Below are positions 1 to 8,884 of a stretch of 51,791 nucleotides of DNA, in pieces. The notes under the pieces were generated by a model. That model saw nothing but the letters and a program-made list of their open reading frames with translations, ran no database searches and was not told the origin of the DNA. The position numbers were made by a program, and so were the translations under genes. The DNA lies in NCBI GenBank assembly GCA_019116485.1, contig DXBO01000098.1:1-51791 (forward strand). Reading direction: 5' to 3'. The first letter of the stretch is position 1; every line of letters begins with the position of its first letter. Origin of the DNA: Candidatus Gemmiger excrementavium. GTDB lineage: Bacteria > Bacillota > Clostridia > Oscillospirales > Ruminococcaceae.

Positions 1-278
1 ATTTTTCACAGGAAACAACAAATCTTTTTATTGGATAAAGCAACAGCTTATCAATCTTTTTGAAATCTCACTCCCAATACGCTATGATACAGCGCATACC
101 CGTCAGTCAGATTCCTTTGGAAACCGATGGCTGGGAACAATTTCCGAATCGTGGAGTTTTTCACCGCACAGCACCCCCTTGACCTGCCGCCCCGGAACGG
201 CGAGGAACAGGACGGCCCCGGCGAAATGTTCCGCTTTGTCAAAGTCATAGAATAGCCACGGCTGCATCTTCCAGACGG
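1..278. other. Region with no confident gene
   Basis: This stretch lies downstream of the STAS gene terminator and runs to the window edge. Short open frames exist on the minus strand (for example about 54 codons from an ATG at 267 down to 103), but none has a convincing ribosome site or a family I recognise. It could hold a decayed gene or the tail of a neighbour outside the window. Confidence 0.5.
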
Positions 279-304
279 AAAACGAACCGGCCCATGGGGC
301 CGGT
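279..304 (-). terminator. Terminator after the NRPS-PPTase-STAS operon
   Basis: An 8-bp GC-rich hairpin (ACCGGCCC at 286-293 pairing with GGGCCGGT at 297-304, 3-base loop) is followed on the minus strand by a short T-containing tract (TCGTTTTC). It sits 25 bp past the STAS stop codon, so it probably ends the biosynthetic operon. Confidence 0.7.
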
Positions 305-328
305 CCGTTGCATTTTATTTTGCGGTTT

Positions 329-625
329 TTATTCAATAACCAGAATGTCGGAAAAGCCGGTCATGGTGAACACTTCCATTACAGGCTCTCCTACATGGCG
401 CAGCAGCATCACGCCCTGGCGGTTCATCTTTTTCTGGGCCAGCAAAATGATGCGTAGCCCAGCCGAGGAAATATACTCCACCCCGGCAAAATCCAGCACC
501 AGCTTGGTGATGTCCGCCTCCAGGGCTTCCACTTGCTGCCCCAGTTCCGCAGCCGAAACGGCGTCCAGCCGCCCGGTCAGCGCCAGTGTCAGGGTGGCGC
601 CATCTCTTGTTTTGGTGATCGTCAT
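329..625 (-). CDS. STAS-domain anti-sigma factor antagonist
   Basis: This 98-residue protein is a single STAS domain of the SpoIIAA/RsbV type. Members bind an anti-sigma kinase and release a sigma factor or other target when unphosphorylated. The signature ISSAGLR at residues 52-58 contains Ser53/Ser54, the usual phospho-acceptor position, and follows the beta strand LVLDFAGVEY. An AAGGAG ribosome site precedes the ATG. The gene begins 19 bp after the PPTase stop codon, so it is very likely the last gene of the NRPS operon. No anti-sigma kinase, phosphatase or sigma factor is visible in the window, so its partner must be encoded elsewhere. It may regulate the biosynthetic operon, but it could also be a general-stress component that only shares the transcript. 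Confidence 0.88.
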   Translation of the reverse strand: MTITKTRDGATLTLALTGRLDAVSAAELGQQVEALEADITKLVLDFAGVEYISSAGLRIILLAQKKMNRQGVMLLRHVGEPVMEVFTMTGFSDILVIE

Positions 626-644
626 GGTAACACTCCTTTTTGTG

Positions 645-1307
645 TCAGCGTAAGGGCACAGTCTTTATGCCGGTAACCCGCGGCGTGCGGCCACACACGG
701 CACAGAGATACCCGTCTCCCGGATCGTATTCCTGAAAATGCCAGTCCCCGGGACAGACCTTCTGCTTTACCGTCACGGGCCGGACGGCGGGGTCCACCGA
801 AAAAGCGTCCAGGGGCAGCGCCATGCCCAGCCCGGTGGCTTTCATGAAACTTTCCTTGAGGGTCCACAGCCGGAAAAACATCCTCTGCTGTCCCTGCGGT
901 TCCGCTTCCGCCAGGATGCAGGCATACTCTGCGGGGGTGAAGAACCGGCGTGCAACCTCCAGTTCGATATCGGTTATCTGTTCCACATCGCAGCCTACCG
1001 GTTGGTCAGACACGGCACACAGCACCCGTTGCCCGGCGTGAGACAGGTTGAAATGCACATCGTTCCGCCCGGCCAGCATCGGTTTGCCCTGAGGGCCTCG
1101 CGTAAACGCGGGGTCCAGCACTCCGGCTTCGGCCAGGGCGTGGCGCAGCAGTGCGCCTGCCGCCAGCGAAAGCCGCTTGTCTTTGGGAAAACGGTAACCG
1201 TCCACTTTGGCCCGGCGGGCAGGTGTTGCCCGCAGATACAAGTCCCGGAACAGGGCGGCGTCGGCTAGGGGAGCGGCGTCGGCCAGGTAGAGACGGGTCT
1301 CAGCCAT
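645..1307 (-). CDS. Sfp-type 4'-phosphopantetheinyl transferase
   Basis: This 220-residue enzyme would transfer phosphopantetheine from coenzyme A to carrier-domain serines, turning apo-NRPS into holo-NRPS. The hallmarks are present: FNLSHAG at about 86-92, the Mg-binding GCDVE with Asp107 and Glu109, and WTLKESFMKATG at 148-159 with the catalytic region Lys151-Glu152. Its length fits the Sfp class rather than the short AcpS class. The ATG at 1307 overlaps the end of the NRPS gene by 8 bp, which implies translational coupling and argues against a longer upstream start that would run through NRPS coding sequence. The obvious substrates are the two carrier domains of the adjacent NRPS (Ser965 and Ser1989). 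It might also serve the stand-alone carrier protein at 37.4-37.6 kb. Confidence 0.95.
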   Translation of the reverse strand: MAETRLYLADAAPLADAALFRDLYLRATPARRAKVDGYRFPKDKRLSLAAGALLRHALAEAGVLDPAFTRGPQGKPMLAGRNDVHFNLSHAGQRVLCAVSDQPVGCDVEQITDIELEVARRFFTPAEYACILAEAEPQGQQRMFFRLWTLKESFMKATGLGMALPLDAFSVDPAVRPVTVKQKVCPGDWHFQEYDPGDGYLCAVCGRTPRVTGIKTVPLR

Positions 1308-4300
1308 CGGCTTTTTCCCCAAAGAAGCCCAGCGTAAACAGTGCCTGCACAGCCTGGCGGATGTAGTGCTCGCCGGTAAGCGGCCAGGCAAAGCCCAACC
1401 GGTAGAGCGCCTTGACGGTGAAGTGGTTATCACTGTCGATAAAGCAGCGGTTGGCCTTGCCGCCGTTCATGTAAGCAATCAGGGGCGAAATATCCATGTT
1501 GCGGGTCTCGTCGGCCAACAGGGCGTCAAAGGCGCGATGGAACTCTGCGTCCTCCACTACCTGCAGGGGGATGCCGTATTCCTGCATGACAGCTACCACG
1601 TTGGCCATATGCACATGGTGGCAGTTGTAGGCGTGGAACACTGTAAACTTGTCCGGCGTGGCGGCCAGCAGTACCACCGCCCGGGCCGTGCAGTCGATAG
1701 GGGAGAACTCGGCTTCGGCGTCCATGCTGCCCACCGGGAAGCAGCCGATGATGCCATAGGCGCGCAGCCGCTTCATGAAGCCGTTGGTGGTGTAGTTGAT
1801 CTGGAACTCGCCGTCGCTTTGCCGGCTCATCAGGTTGCCTACCCGGATGATCTTGCCCCGCAGCCCGCCGCGGATGGCCTCCAGCATGGCTTTTTCGGCA
1901 CGGAACTTGGTGTCGGCGTACTTGTTGTCCAGGGCCTGGCCCAGATAGAGCCGGTCTTCGGTCAGTTTTACCTCGGGGGGCACGCTGCCGTCCACCGATT
2001 CCCCGGCAATGCTCACGGTAGAAATCTGAATCAGTTGTTTGCCGCGCTGCCGGCACAGGGAAATGAGATTTTCTACCCCCTGTACGTTGATGCGGTCCAG
2101 CAGATCGTCGGCCACAAAATGCTTGACGCAGGCGGCGCAGTTGATGACGGTGTCGAAATCGCAGCCCGCCAGGGTGTCGCCCAGGTGGGGGTCAGTGATA
2201 TCGCCGTCCACCGGCAACAGGCGGGTGCCCACTTCGGCGTCAAAGGCGTCGTCGAAATAGTACATCAGCATCATTTTCAGGCGGGATTCCACCGACTGGC
2301 TGTGCCCTTTGCGCACCAGGCAGTAGACGGTCTCGCAGCCGGTGCGCAGAAGTTCGCGCACCACATGGATGCCCAGATACCCGGTAGCCCCGGTGACCAG
2401 CACCTTGCCCAGGGTGCCGGGGCGAATACCCTCCACAAAGGCGGCGGTGTTGTACTGCAGCACATCGTGATAGGCTTCTTCCGGCAGGGGGCTTTGCCCG
2501 GCGGGGGCAGCGGCGGGGGCGGGTTCAGCCTGCGCCTGCCGCCCGGCCAGGAAGGCCGCCAGTTTTTCCGGCGTGGTGTGGTCAAAAATGTCAGAGTACA
2601 CGGCGGGAATCTTTTCGGTCATGCAGCGCATGGCTACCTTGGAGGCAGACAGCGAGGTGCCGCCCAGGGCAAAGAAATCATCGTCGGCATAGACTTTGTC
2701 CACCCCCAGGGCCTTGGCGAAGATATCACACAGCTGGTGTTCCAGCGGGGTGACAGGTTCCCGCCCGGCGGGGCGGGCGGTCTGGGTGGCGGTGGGTTCG
2801 GGCAGAGCCCGCTTGTCGACCTTGCCGTTGGGGGTCAGGGGCAGGGCGTCCAGGTGCACGAACACCGCAGGCACCATGTAGGCGGCCAGCGTTTTGCCCA
2901 GGAAAGCCGCCAGCGCCGTGTGGTCCACCGGCTGGGCTGCCACATAGTAGCCGCACAGGTACTGGTCGTTGCCCTCGCCCCGCACAATGACCACACTGCG
3001 GGTGATGCCCTCGAACCGGTCCATGACGTTTTCGATCTCGTCCAGTTCCACACGCAGGCCCCGCAGCTTGATCTGGTTGTCGCTGCGGCCACAGTGCACG
3101 ATCTTGCCGTCCCGGTTCCAGTAGGCGATGTCGCCGCTGCGGTAGGCCTTGCGCCCCGCAAATGCGATGAATTTCTGCCGGGTCTGTTCGGGCAGGGCCA
3201 CATAGCCGCGGCCCACGCTGTCGCCCAGGATGGTCAGTTCGCCCCGGGCGTAGGGGGGCAGGGGCTGGTCGAACCAGTCCAGCACGCAGAGCTCGGTGTT
3301 GCCTGCCGGGCGGCCGATGGTCACCGTCTTGCCATCCAGTTCGTCGATGGTTACGGTGACGGTGGTCTCGGTGGGGCCGTAGCTGTTGTAAAGGCGCCCT
3401 GTAAAGCCCGCCTGGCGGATCTGGGCGTAGAGATTCTCGGGGAAGGGTTCCGCCCCGATGATGAGGGCCCGCAGCCTGGCCAGGGCCTGGCGACAGGGCG
3501 GGAACTCCAGCATGGTCTGCATGTAGGAGGGGGTGCACTTCATCATGTCCACGCCGGTGGCTTCCATCATCTGTGCCAGCAGAATGGGGTTGTGAATCTC
3601 CTCCTCGGTGGCCATGGCAACCGACTGGCCGTGGCACAGGGGCATCATTTCCTCGATGATGGAAACGTCAAAGGTGATGGCTGCCAACCCCAGGAACACC
3701 GTGGTGTTGTCCACATAGGCGTGGGCCAGCACGTTTTTGTCGTGGTATTGCAGCAGGTTCATCAGGTTGCGGTGCTCGATCATGACGCCCTTGGGGGTGC
3801 CGGTGGAGCCCGAGGTATAGATGCAGTAGGCCAGCGAGGCCGGGTCGATGGTCACGCCGGGGTTGGTGTCGTCACCGTTTTCGTACAGGTCTTCCAGCAG
3901 CAGCACCCGGCTGTCCAGGCTGTCAAAGAGTGCCCGGCGGCTTTCATACAGCGCCCGGGTGGTGATAACAAAGGGGGTTTTGGCATTCTGGAAGATGTAG
4001 GCGATGCGCTCGTCGGGGTAGTCCGGCGCGGTGGACAGGAAAGCGCCGCCCGATTTGAGGATGCCCTGGCGCACGGCGTAAACGTCCACCGTGCGGTCCA
4101 GATACAGCCCCACGATAACATCCGCCCCCACGCCGCCGTCGATCAGGCGGTGGGCGATGCGGTTGGCCCGGGCGTTGAGCTGGGCGAAGGTCAGGCTGAC
4201 CCCGCCCGCCGTGACGGCAGTCTTGTCGGGGTGCAGTGCTGCCTGGCGTTCCAGCAGGGCGGGCACCGGCAGGGGCTCCACGGTGCCGCGGGTGTCGTTC

Positions 4301-7300
4301 CAATGGGCCAGGTCTGCCGCGGCCCGGTCAGACAGCACTGATATCTTGCCCACGGTGGGCTGGGTCAGCAATTCCGACACTGCCTTGTCGCAGGCGTCCA
4401 GGAAACTGTCGATGTAATCTCCGCTGAAGCGGTCACTGCGGTACTCACAGAAATATCGGATACGGCCATCCTGCAAAAAGACGTTGAGATTCAGCGGCGC
4501 CTTGGCCTGATCCAATGCCAGGGAAATCTGGGTCACCGGCTCGCCGCACAGCGTATCGAAGGTGAAATCTTCGCCCTGGTAGGCGAACATCACGTCAGGT
4601 CTGACGCCGTAGGTACGGCTGATCTCGCCGAAGGAATACAGGTCGTTGGCCATGCTTTCCAGCATCTGGTCGCCCACGGCGGCGATGCAGGCGGCTACGG
4701 GGGTGTCTGCCGCCGCCCGGGACACATCGCATACCACCGGGTAGGTCTTGACCAGCATGGCCATGGCCCGGTGCAGCCGGGAATCACTGCGGCCATTGTA
4801 GATGGTGGTAAACACCGGCTTTTCCTTGCCGCAGAACTTGGAGAGTACCAGCCCGAACATGGCGGTAAAGAAGCCGTTCAGGCTCAGCTGGTTGGCTTCA
4901 CAGTAGTGTTTCACGTCCGCTGTTGTGGCGGCGCGGCCAAACACTTCCTTTTCGGCGCTGCGGGCCACCGGCTGTTCCCGCAGGTCCCCGGCGGGCAGGC
5001 AGTCGGGGTCACACCCCGCCAGCAGCCGGGCGTAGTGGTCTTTGGCTTTTTCGTAGTAGGCGCCGGCACGGCTGCGCTGTTCGGCCAGCACGGCCTCATA
5101 GCCGCTGTAAGTCTCGGCCTCCAGCGGCTGCCCGGCGTAGGCTTTGCCCACATCCTCAAAAAAGACCAGCAGCGAGGTTCCGTCTGCGATGATGTGGTGG
5201 AATTCCAGGAAGAGGTAGTTCTTGTCGGCCCGGAGGATGCGGATGCGGAACAGCCGGTCCCCCAGCAGGGCAAAGGGGCGAACCAGAGTATCCCGCACCG
5301 AATCCAGCGCGGCTACGTCCAGGACTTCGATGTCCTGCGCGCCAAAAGGCTCGTCGTCATTGCGGCGCTGACGAATCTCTCCGGCGTCGTCGGCAAACAG
5401 GTGGGTTTTGATATAGGGGTGTGCATTGACGGCGGCGGCCAGGGCCCGGGCCAGGCGGGAAAGGTCGATGGCAGGGCTCAGTTCCAGCAGCAGCGGAATG
5501 TTGTACACCGTGGTGCCCGGGTGGGCCACCGAGTCGATGAAGATGCCCTCCTGGTTTTTGGTCAGAGCATAGTCTGGCCGGGGGGCAAAGTCCTCGGTCT
5601 CGGCAGGGGCCTGGGTCAGGAAAGCGGCCAGTTTTTCCACCGTATCGTTTTCTTTCAGGTCCCGGGTCTGCACGGTGCGGTCAAAGGCTTTGGAGAGCAG
5701 TACGTTGAGGCGTACCGCCCCCACCGAGGTCAGCCCGGCCAGGTACAGGTTTGTATTTACGCCGAACCCGTCCGCTCCGATGACCTGGGCCACGATATCA
5801 AAAATCTTCTGCTCGGTATCGTTGCGGGGCGGGGTGCAGTCCTCAAAGGTGCGCTTGGGCACCGGCAGGGCGCGCTTGTTGACCTTCTGGTTCTGATTCA
5901 GGGGAATCTTGTCGATCTGCATGGTGACAGCGGGCACCATGTAGGGGGGCTTCTGGTCCAGGATAAACTGGTTCAACGCCTCCACCGATACCGGCTGGTC
6001 CGCCACCACATAGGCGGCCAGGAACTTGCCGCCTGCCGGGTCGTCAAAGGCGGCAACGGTGGCGTCCCGGATGCCGGGGAACCGGCGGATGACCTCCTCC
6101 ACCTCGGTCAGTTCGATGCGGAACCCGCGCACTTTGACCTGGGCGTCCCGGCGGCCCACAAACTGAATGCACCCGTTGTCCATGAACCGCACCACGTCGC
6201 CGGTGTGGTAGACCCGGTCATAGCCTTCGCGGTCACAGAAGGGGTTGGGAGTAAAAGCTTTGGCGGTCTGTTCGGGGCGGTTCAGGTAGCTGCGGCCCAC
6301 CTGCCAGCCGGAAATCCACAGTTCGCCCACCGCGCCCGGGGGCAGCAGACGGCCGTTTTTATCCACTACATAGAGTTTGATGTTGTCCAGCGCGGGACCG
6401 ATGGGCACGTCCTTGTACTTTTTGTCCACCCGCATCGTGGTGGTCAGAATGGTGGTCTCGGTAGGGCCGTAGGCGTTGTACAGCGCGTAGGGCGGCGGGT
6501 CCAGCGGCACCAGTTTTTCGCCGCCCACCGTCAGATGGCGCAGCGTGGTGGTGCCATCCATCAGGGCAAACTGGCGGCCCACCTGGGTGGTGATTAAACT
6601 GTGGGTAATGCCGTTGCGGTTATAGTAGTCCTGCAGTTCCAGCAGGTTGAGCCGGATGCCGTCATCGATGATATACACTGTGCCCCCGGCGGTCAGGGTG
6701 GGGTAGGTATCGAACATGTTGGCGTCGAACCCGTAGCTGGCATAGGCTGCCGCGCGGACGTTCTCGTCCATGTCGTAATAATGCCGGGCCCAGCTGCAGA
6801 AGGCGTTCAGGTTGCCGTGTTCCAGCATGACGCCTTTGGGCAGGCCGGTGGAACCGGAAGTGTACAGCATAATGAACAGGTCGTGGGGGGCGGGGGGCGG
6901 CAGAGGCTCGTCGCAGTCGGGCAGGGCGGGAATCTCGTCCACTTTCATGCGCGCGCCGGTGTATTCCTGCCCGATCAGCGGTTCCAGTTCGTCGGTGGTG
7001 ATCAACAGCCGGGCACCGGAATCCCGCAGCATCAGGTTCAGCCGTTCCGGCGGATAACTGGGGTCCATGGGCAGGTAGGCGCCGCCCGCTTTCAGGATGC
7101 CCAGGGCACAGATCACCATGTACTCGCACCGGGGGATCAGCACACCGGTCACGGTCTCCAGCCCGATACCCCGGCGGCGCAGATGCCGGGCCAGGATATC
7201 GGTGATGCGGTCCAGTTCCCCGTAGGTGAAACGCTTGTCCAGATACACCAGGGCCGGGTGGTCGGGCTGCCGCTGCACCTGTTCCCGGAACAGGTCAATG

Positions 7301-8619
7301 ACGGTGCGGCTGCGGTCAAAGGCCCGCTCGGTGGCGTTGAACCCGTCGATGCGGGCCGCAGCTTCTTCGTCGGCCAGTTCCACATCATCCACATAGTCCT
7401 TTACCAGCAATTCCTGGGCGGCCTTGCCGTAGGCGCGGGCCATGTACAGTGCAAAATCCCGGCTGAACATGTCGGCACGGTAGCCCACATGCAGCTGGTA
7501 GGTTCCGCCCCCCAGGTCGGACAACTCAAACAGCAGTGGGGTCTGTTCAATGTGGTTTTCGTCGTACAGGCGCTCCATCTGCATGTCGCCCACCGCCAGC
7601 AGCTGGTAGTCCAGAATATGCCCCTGGTAGGCAAAGTTGATGTCCGCCTTGACCTCGTAGTTCTCGGCGATCTCGGCAAAAGAGTACAGGTCGTGGCGGC
7701 GGCTTTCCATCAGGGTGTCGGCGCTCTTTTTCAAAAATTCGCGCACCGGTACATTGCCGGTAAAGTCTGCCACAAAGGGCAGGGTTTTTACCAGCATGGA
7801 GATCACGTTTTTGTTCTGTGCCAGCCGCCGCCCGTCGTAGACGGTGGCGATGACGCTTTCTTCTTTATAATTGTACTTGCCCACCAGAAAGCCCATCACG
7901 GCAGTGAAGTACCCGGTGGTGGATACCTGCAGCTCGCTGCGCAGCGCCTTGAAAGCGGCGGCGTCCAGCTGGAATTCGTAGTTCAGCCAGCCCTGGCGGG
8001 GCGTGTCCTCAAACACGTCGGGCACCGGCAGACAGTCGCCGTTGCGCCCCTGCAAAAGGGCATCGTAGAACCGGCGGGCTTGCTCATATTCGGGGGTGGA
8101 TTCCCGGGCAGCCTCGTCCCGGGCCACGTCCAGGCCGGTGTAGGTATCGGGTTCCAGGGGTTCGCCGTCGTAGGCCCGCTGCATATCCCGCACCAGAATC
8201 TGCAGACCGGTGCCGTCCACCAGGATGTGGTGGAATTCCTCAAACAGATACCGCTGCGTCGGCGTGATGTAGATCACGAACCGGCACAGCGCCCCGCCCA
8301 GCAGGGTAAAAGGCTGTACCAGATGCTCCCGGCGGGATGCAAATTCCTCGTCGCTCAGGTGTACCACCTCCACATGGCACAACCCGTCCACGATCTTCTG
8401 CATGACCTGCCCGTCCTCGGCCACAAACAGGGTGGTGTTCAGGGCGGGGTGGGCCGCCAGCGCTGCCTCAATGGCGGCTTTCAGGCGGTCAGTGTCCATG
8501 GCGGGACCCAGGGTGGTCAGAAACGGAATGTTGTAGTTGGTATAGGTCGGTTCCTTGGTGCACTCCAGATAAATCCCAAGCTGGGTCTTGCTCAGGACCG
8601 CTTGCCGGTGGTTGCTCAT
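1300..8619 (-). CDS. Two-module NRPS with terminal reductase (C-A-T-C-A-T-R)
   Basis: This 2439-residue cytoplasmic synthetase has a full domain order. The first condensation domain carries HHILVDG at 130-136. The first adenylation domain has LYTSGSTG near 585-592 and the A10 lysine at 912. The first carrier has Ser965 in an atypical AGLTSV context. The second condensation domain has HHIIADG at 1141-1147, the second adenylation domain YTSGSTG near 1601-1607 and Lys1933, and the second carrier LGGTSL with Ser1989. A thioester reductase from about 2070 has TGATGYLG (2076-2083), Thr2201, Tyr2234 and Lys2238. There is no thioesterase. The reductase should release a peptide aldehyde. The N-terminal, apparently active condensation domain suggests that a fatty acyl group starts the chain, as in known gut clostridial N-acyl dipeptide aldehydes. 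By-eye specificity codes are DAFLTGAILK (A1, probably a bulky hydrophobic residue) and DVIKIGSVTK (A2, unassigned). The product is inferred. Confidence 0.96.
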   Translation of the reverse strand: MSNHRQAVLSKTQLGIYLECTKEPTYTNYNIPFLTTLGPAMDTDRLKAAIEAALAAHPALNTTLFVAEDGQVMQKIVDGLCHVEVVHLSDEEFASRREHLVQPFTLLGGALCRFVIYITPTQRYLFEEFHHILVDGTGLQILVRDMQRAYDGEPLEPDTYTGLDVARDEAARESTPEYEQARRFYDALLQGRNGDCLPVPDVFEDTPRQGWLNYEFQLDAAAFKALRSELQVSTTGYFTAVMGFLVGKYNYKEESVIATVYDGRRLAQNKNVISMLVKTLPFVADFTGNVPVREFLKKSADTLMESRRHDLYSFAEIAENYEVKADINFAYQGHILDYQLLAVGDMQMERLYDENHIEQTPLLFELSDLGGGTYQLHVGYRADMFSRDFALYMARAYGKAAQELLVKDYVDDVELADEEAAARIDGFNATERAFDRSRTVIDLFREQVQRQPDHPALVYLDKRFTYGELDRITDILARHLRRRGIGLETVTGVLIPRCEYMVICALGILKAGGAYLPMDPSYPPERLNLMLRDSGARLLITTDELEPLIGQEYTGARMKVDEIPALPDCDEPLPPPAPHDLFIMLYTSGSTGLPKGVMLEHGNLNAFCSWARHYYDMDENVRAAAYASYGFDANMFDTYPTLTAGGTVYIIDDGIRLNLLELQDYYNRNGITHSLITTQVGRQFALMDGTTTLRHLTVGGEKLVPLDPPPYALYNAYGPTETTILTTTMRVDKKYKDVPIGPALDNIKLYVVDKNGRLLPPGAVGELWISGWQVGRSYLNRPEQTAKAFTPNPFCDREGYDRVYHTGDVVRFMDNGCIQFVGRRDAQVKVRGFRIELTEVEEVIRRFPGIRDATVAAFDDPAGGKFLAAYVVADQPVSVEALNQFILDQKPPYMVPAVTMQIDKIPLNQNQKVNKRALPVPKRTFEDCTPPRNDTEQKIFDIVAQVIGADGFGVNTNLYLAGLTSVGAVRLNVLLSKAFDRTVQTRDLKENDTVEKLAAFLTQAPAETEDFAPRPDYALTKNQEGIFIDSVAHPGTTVYNIPLLLELSPAIDLSRLARALAAAVNAHPYIKTHLFADDAGEIRQRRNDDEPFGAQDIEVLDVAALDSVRDTLVRPFALLGDRLFRIRILRADKNYLFLEFHHIIADGTSLLVFFEDVGKAYAGQPLEAETYSGYEAVLAEQRSRAGAYYEKAKDHYARLLAGCDPDCLPAGDLREQPVARSAEKEVFGRAATTADVKHYCEANQLSLNGFFTAMFGLVLSKFCGKEKPVFTTIYNGRSDSRLHRAMAMLVKTYPVVCDVSRAAADTPVAACIAAVGDQMLESMANDLYSFGEISRTYGVRPDVMFAYQGEDFTFDTLCGEPVTQISLALDQAKAPLNLNVFLQDGRIRYFCEYRSDRFSGDYIDSFLDACDKAVSELLTQPTVGKISVLSDRAAADLAHWNDTRGTVEPLPVPALLERQAALHPDKTAVTAGGVSLTFAQLNARANRIAHRLIDGGVGADVIVGLYLDRTVDVYAVRQGILKSGGAFLSTAPDYPDERIAYIFQNAKTPFVITTRALYESRRALFDSLDSRVLLLEDLYENGDDTNPGVTIDPASLAYCIYTSGSTGTPKGVMIEHRNLMNLLQYHDKNVLAHAYVDNTTVFLGLAAITFDVSIIEEMMPLCHGQSVAMATEEEIHNPILLAQMMEATGVDMMKCTPSYMQTMLEFPPCRQALARLRALIIGAEPFPENLYAQIRQAGFTGRLYNSYGPTETTVTVTIDELDGKTVTIGRPAGNTELCVLDWFDQPLPPYARGELTILGDSVGRGYVALPEQTRQKFIAFAGRKAYRSGDIAYWNRDGKIVHCGRSDNQIKLRGLRVELDEIENVMDRFEGITRSVVIVRGEGNDQYLCGYYVAAQPVDHTALAAFLGKTLAAYMVPAVFVHLDALPLTPNGKVDKRALPEPTATQTARPAGREPVTPLEHQLCDIFAKALGVDKVYADDDFFALGGTSLSASKVAMRCMTEKIPAVYSDIFDHTTPEKLAAFLAGRQAQAEPAPAAAPAGQSPLPEEAYHDVLQYNTAAFVEGIRPGTLGKVLVTGATGYLGIHVVRELLRTGCETVYCLVRKGHSQSVESRLKMMLMYYFDDAFDAEVGTRLLPVDGDITDPHLGDTLAGCDFDTVINCAACVKHFVADDLLDRINVQGVENLISLCRQRGKQLIQISTVSIAGESVDGSVPPEVKLTEDRLYLGQALDNKYADTKFRAEKAMLEAIRGGLRGKIIRVGNLMSRQSDGEFQINYTTNGFMKRLRAYGIIGCFPVGSMDAEAEFSPIDCTARAVVLLAATPDKFTVFHAYNCHHVHMANVVAVMQEYGIPLQVVEDAEFHRAFDALLADETRNMDISPLIAYMNGGKANRCFIDSDNHFTVKALYRLGFAWPLTGEHYIRQAVQALFTLGFFGEKADG

Positions 8620-8643
8620 TCAGTCGCCTTCCTTTCTGTTGTG

Positions 8644-8653
8644 ACAGGCCTGT
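8644..8653. repeat. Short palindrome in the NRPS 5' leader
   Basis: ACAGGCCTGT is a perfect 10-bp palindrome lying 25-34 bp upstream of the NRPS start codon and downstream of its promoter. It could be an operator half or chance in GC-rich DNA. No cognate regulator is visible. Confidence 0.3.
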
Positions 8654-8697
8654 ACACGGCCAATCGTTCTATGTGGCAATGAATAAATGTTTTGTAC

Positions 8698-8726
8698 AGT
8701 ATAACAGAAAATTATACACTTGTCAC
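8698..8726 (-). promoter_or_regulatory. Predicted NRPS operon promoter
   Basis: On the minus strand the -35 element is GTGACA (8721-8726), the spacer is 17 bp, and the -10 element is TATACT (8698-8703) preceded by an extended TG. It lies about 80 bp upstream of the NRPS ATG. The inverted repeat GTATAA-N7-TTATAC (8699-8717) overlaps the -10 box and spacer and is a candidate repressor site. Confidence 0.65.
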
Positions 8727-8799
8727 GAAAAAATGGGAACTTTCGTGTGGCTTCGTCAGAGGGGCGGGGGATATCTGCAGGGAACCACCCCCTTCCGCC

Positions 8800-8828
8800 T
8801 TGCCTTTTGCGGCTCATTTTTTTATACT
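8800..8828 (+). promoter_or_regulatory. Predicted promoter of the Fe-S aldo/keto reductase gene
   Basis: TTGCCT (8800-8805), a 17-bp spacer and TATACT (8823-8828) form a plausible sigma-A promoter that diverges from the NRPS promoter. The two promoters are about 75 bp apart, so coordinated regulation is possible. Confidence 0.6.
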
Positions 8829-8884
8829 ATTGAAAAGAAAAAAGAAGGAGCGCTTTGGCGCCCCTCCGCTACAGGAGAATGATT

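Noticed and set aside
103-336. Small minus-strand open frame near the window start
   Set aside because: No clear ribosome site or recognised family; it runs across the STAS terminator hairpin.
1366-4341. Very long open frames antisense to the NRPS and to carB (31249-34500)
   Set aside because: They are products of GC-rich codon bias opposite a real gene; their composition lacks protein-family motifs and they have no ribosome sites.
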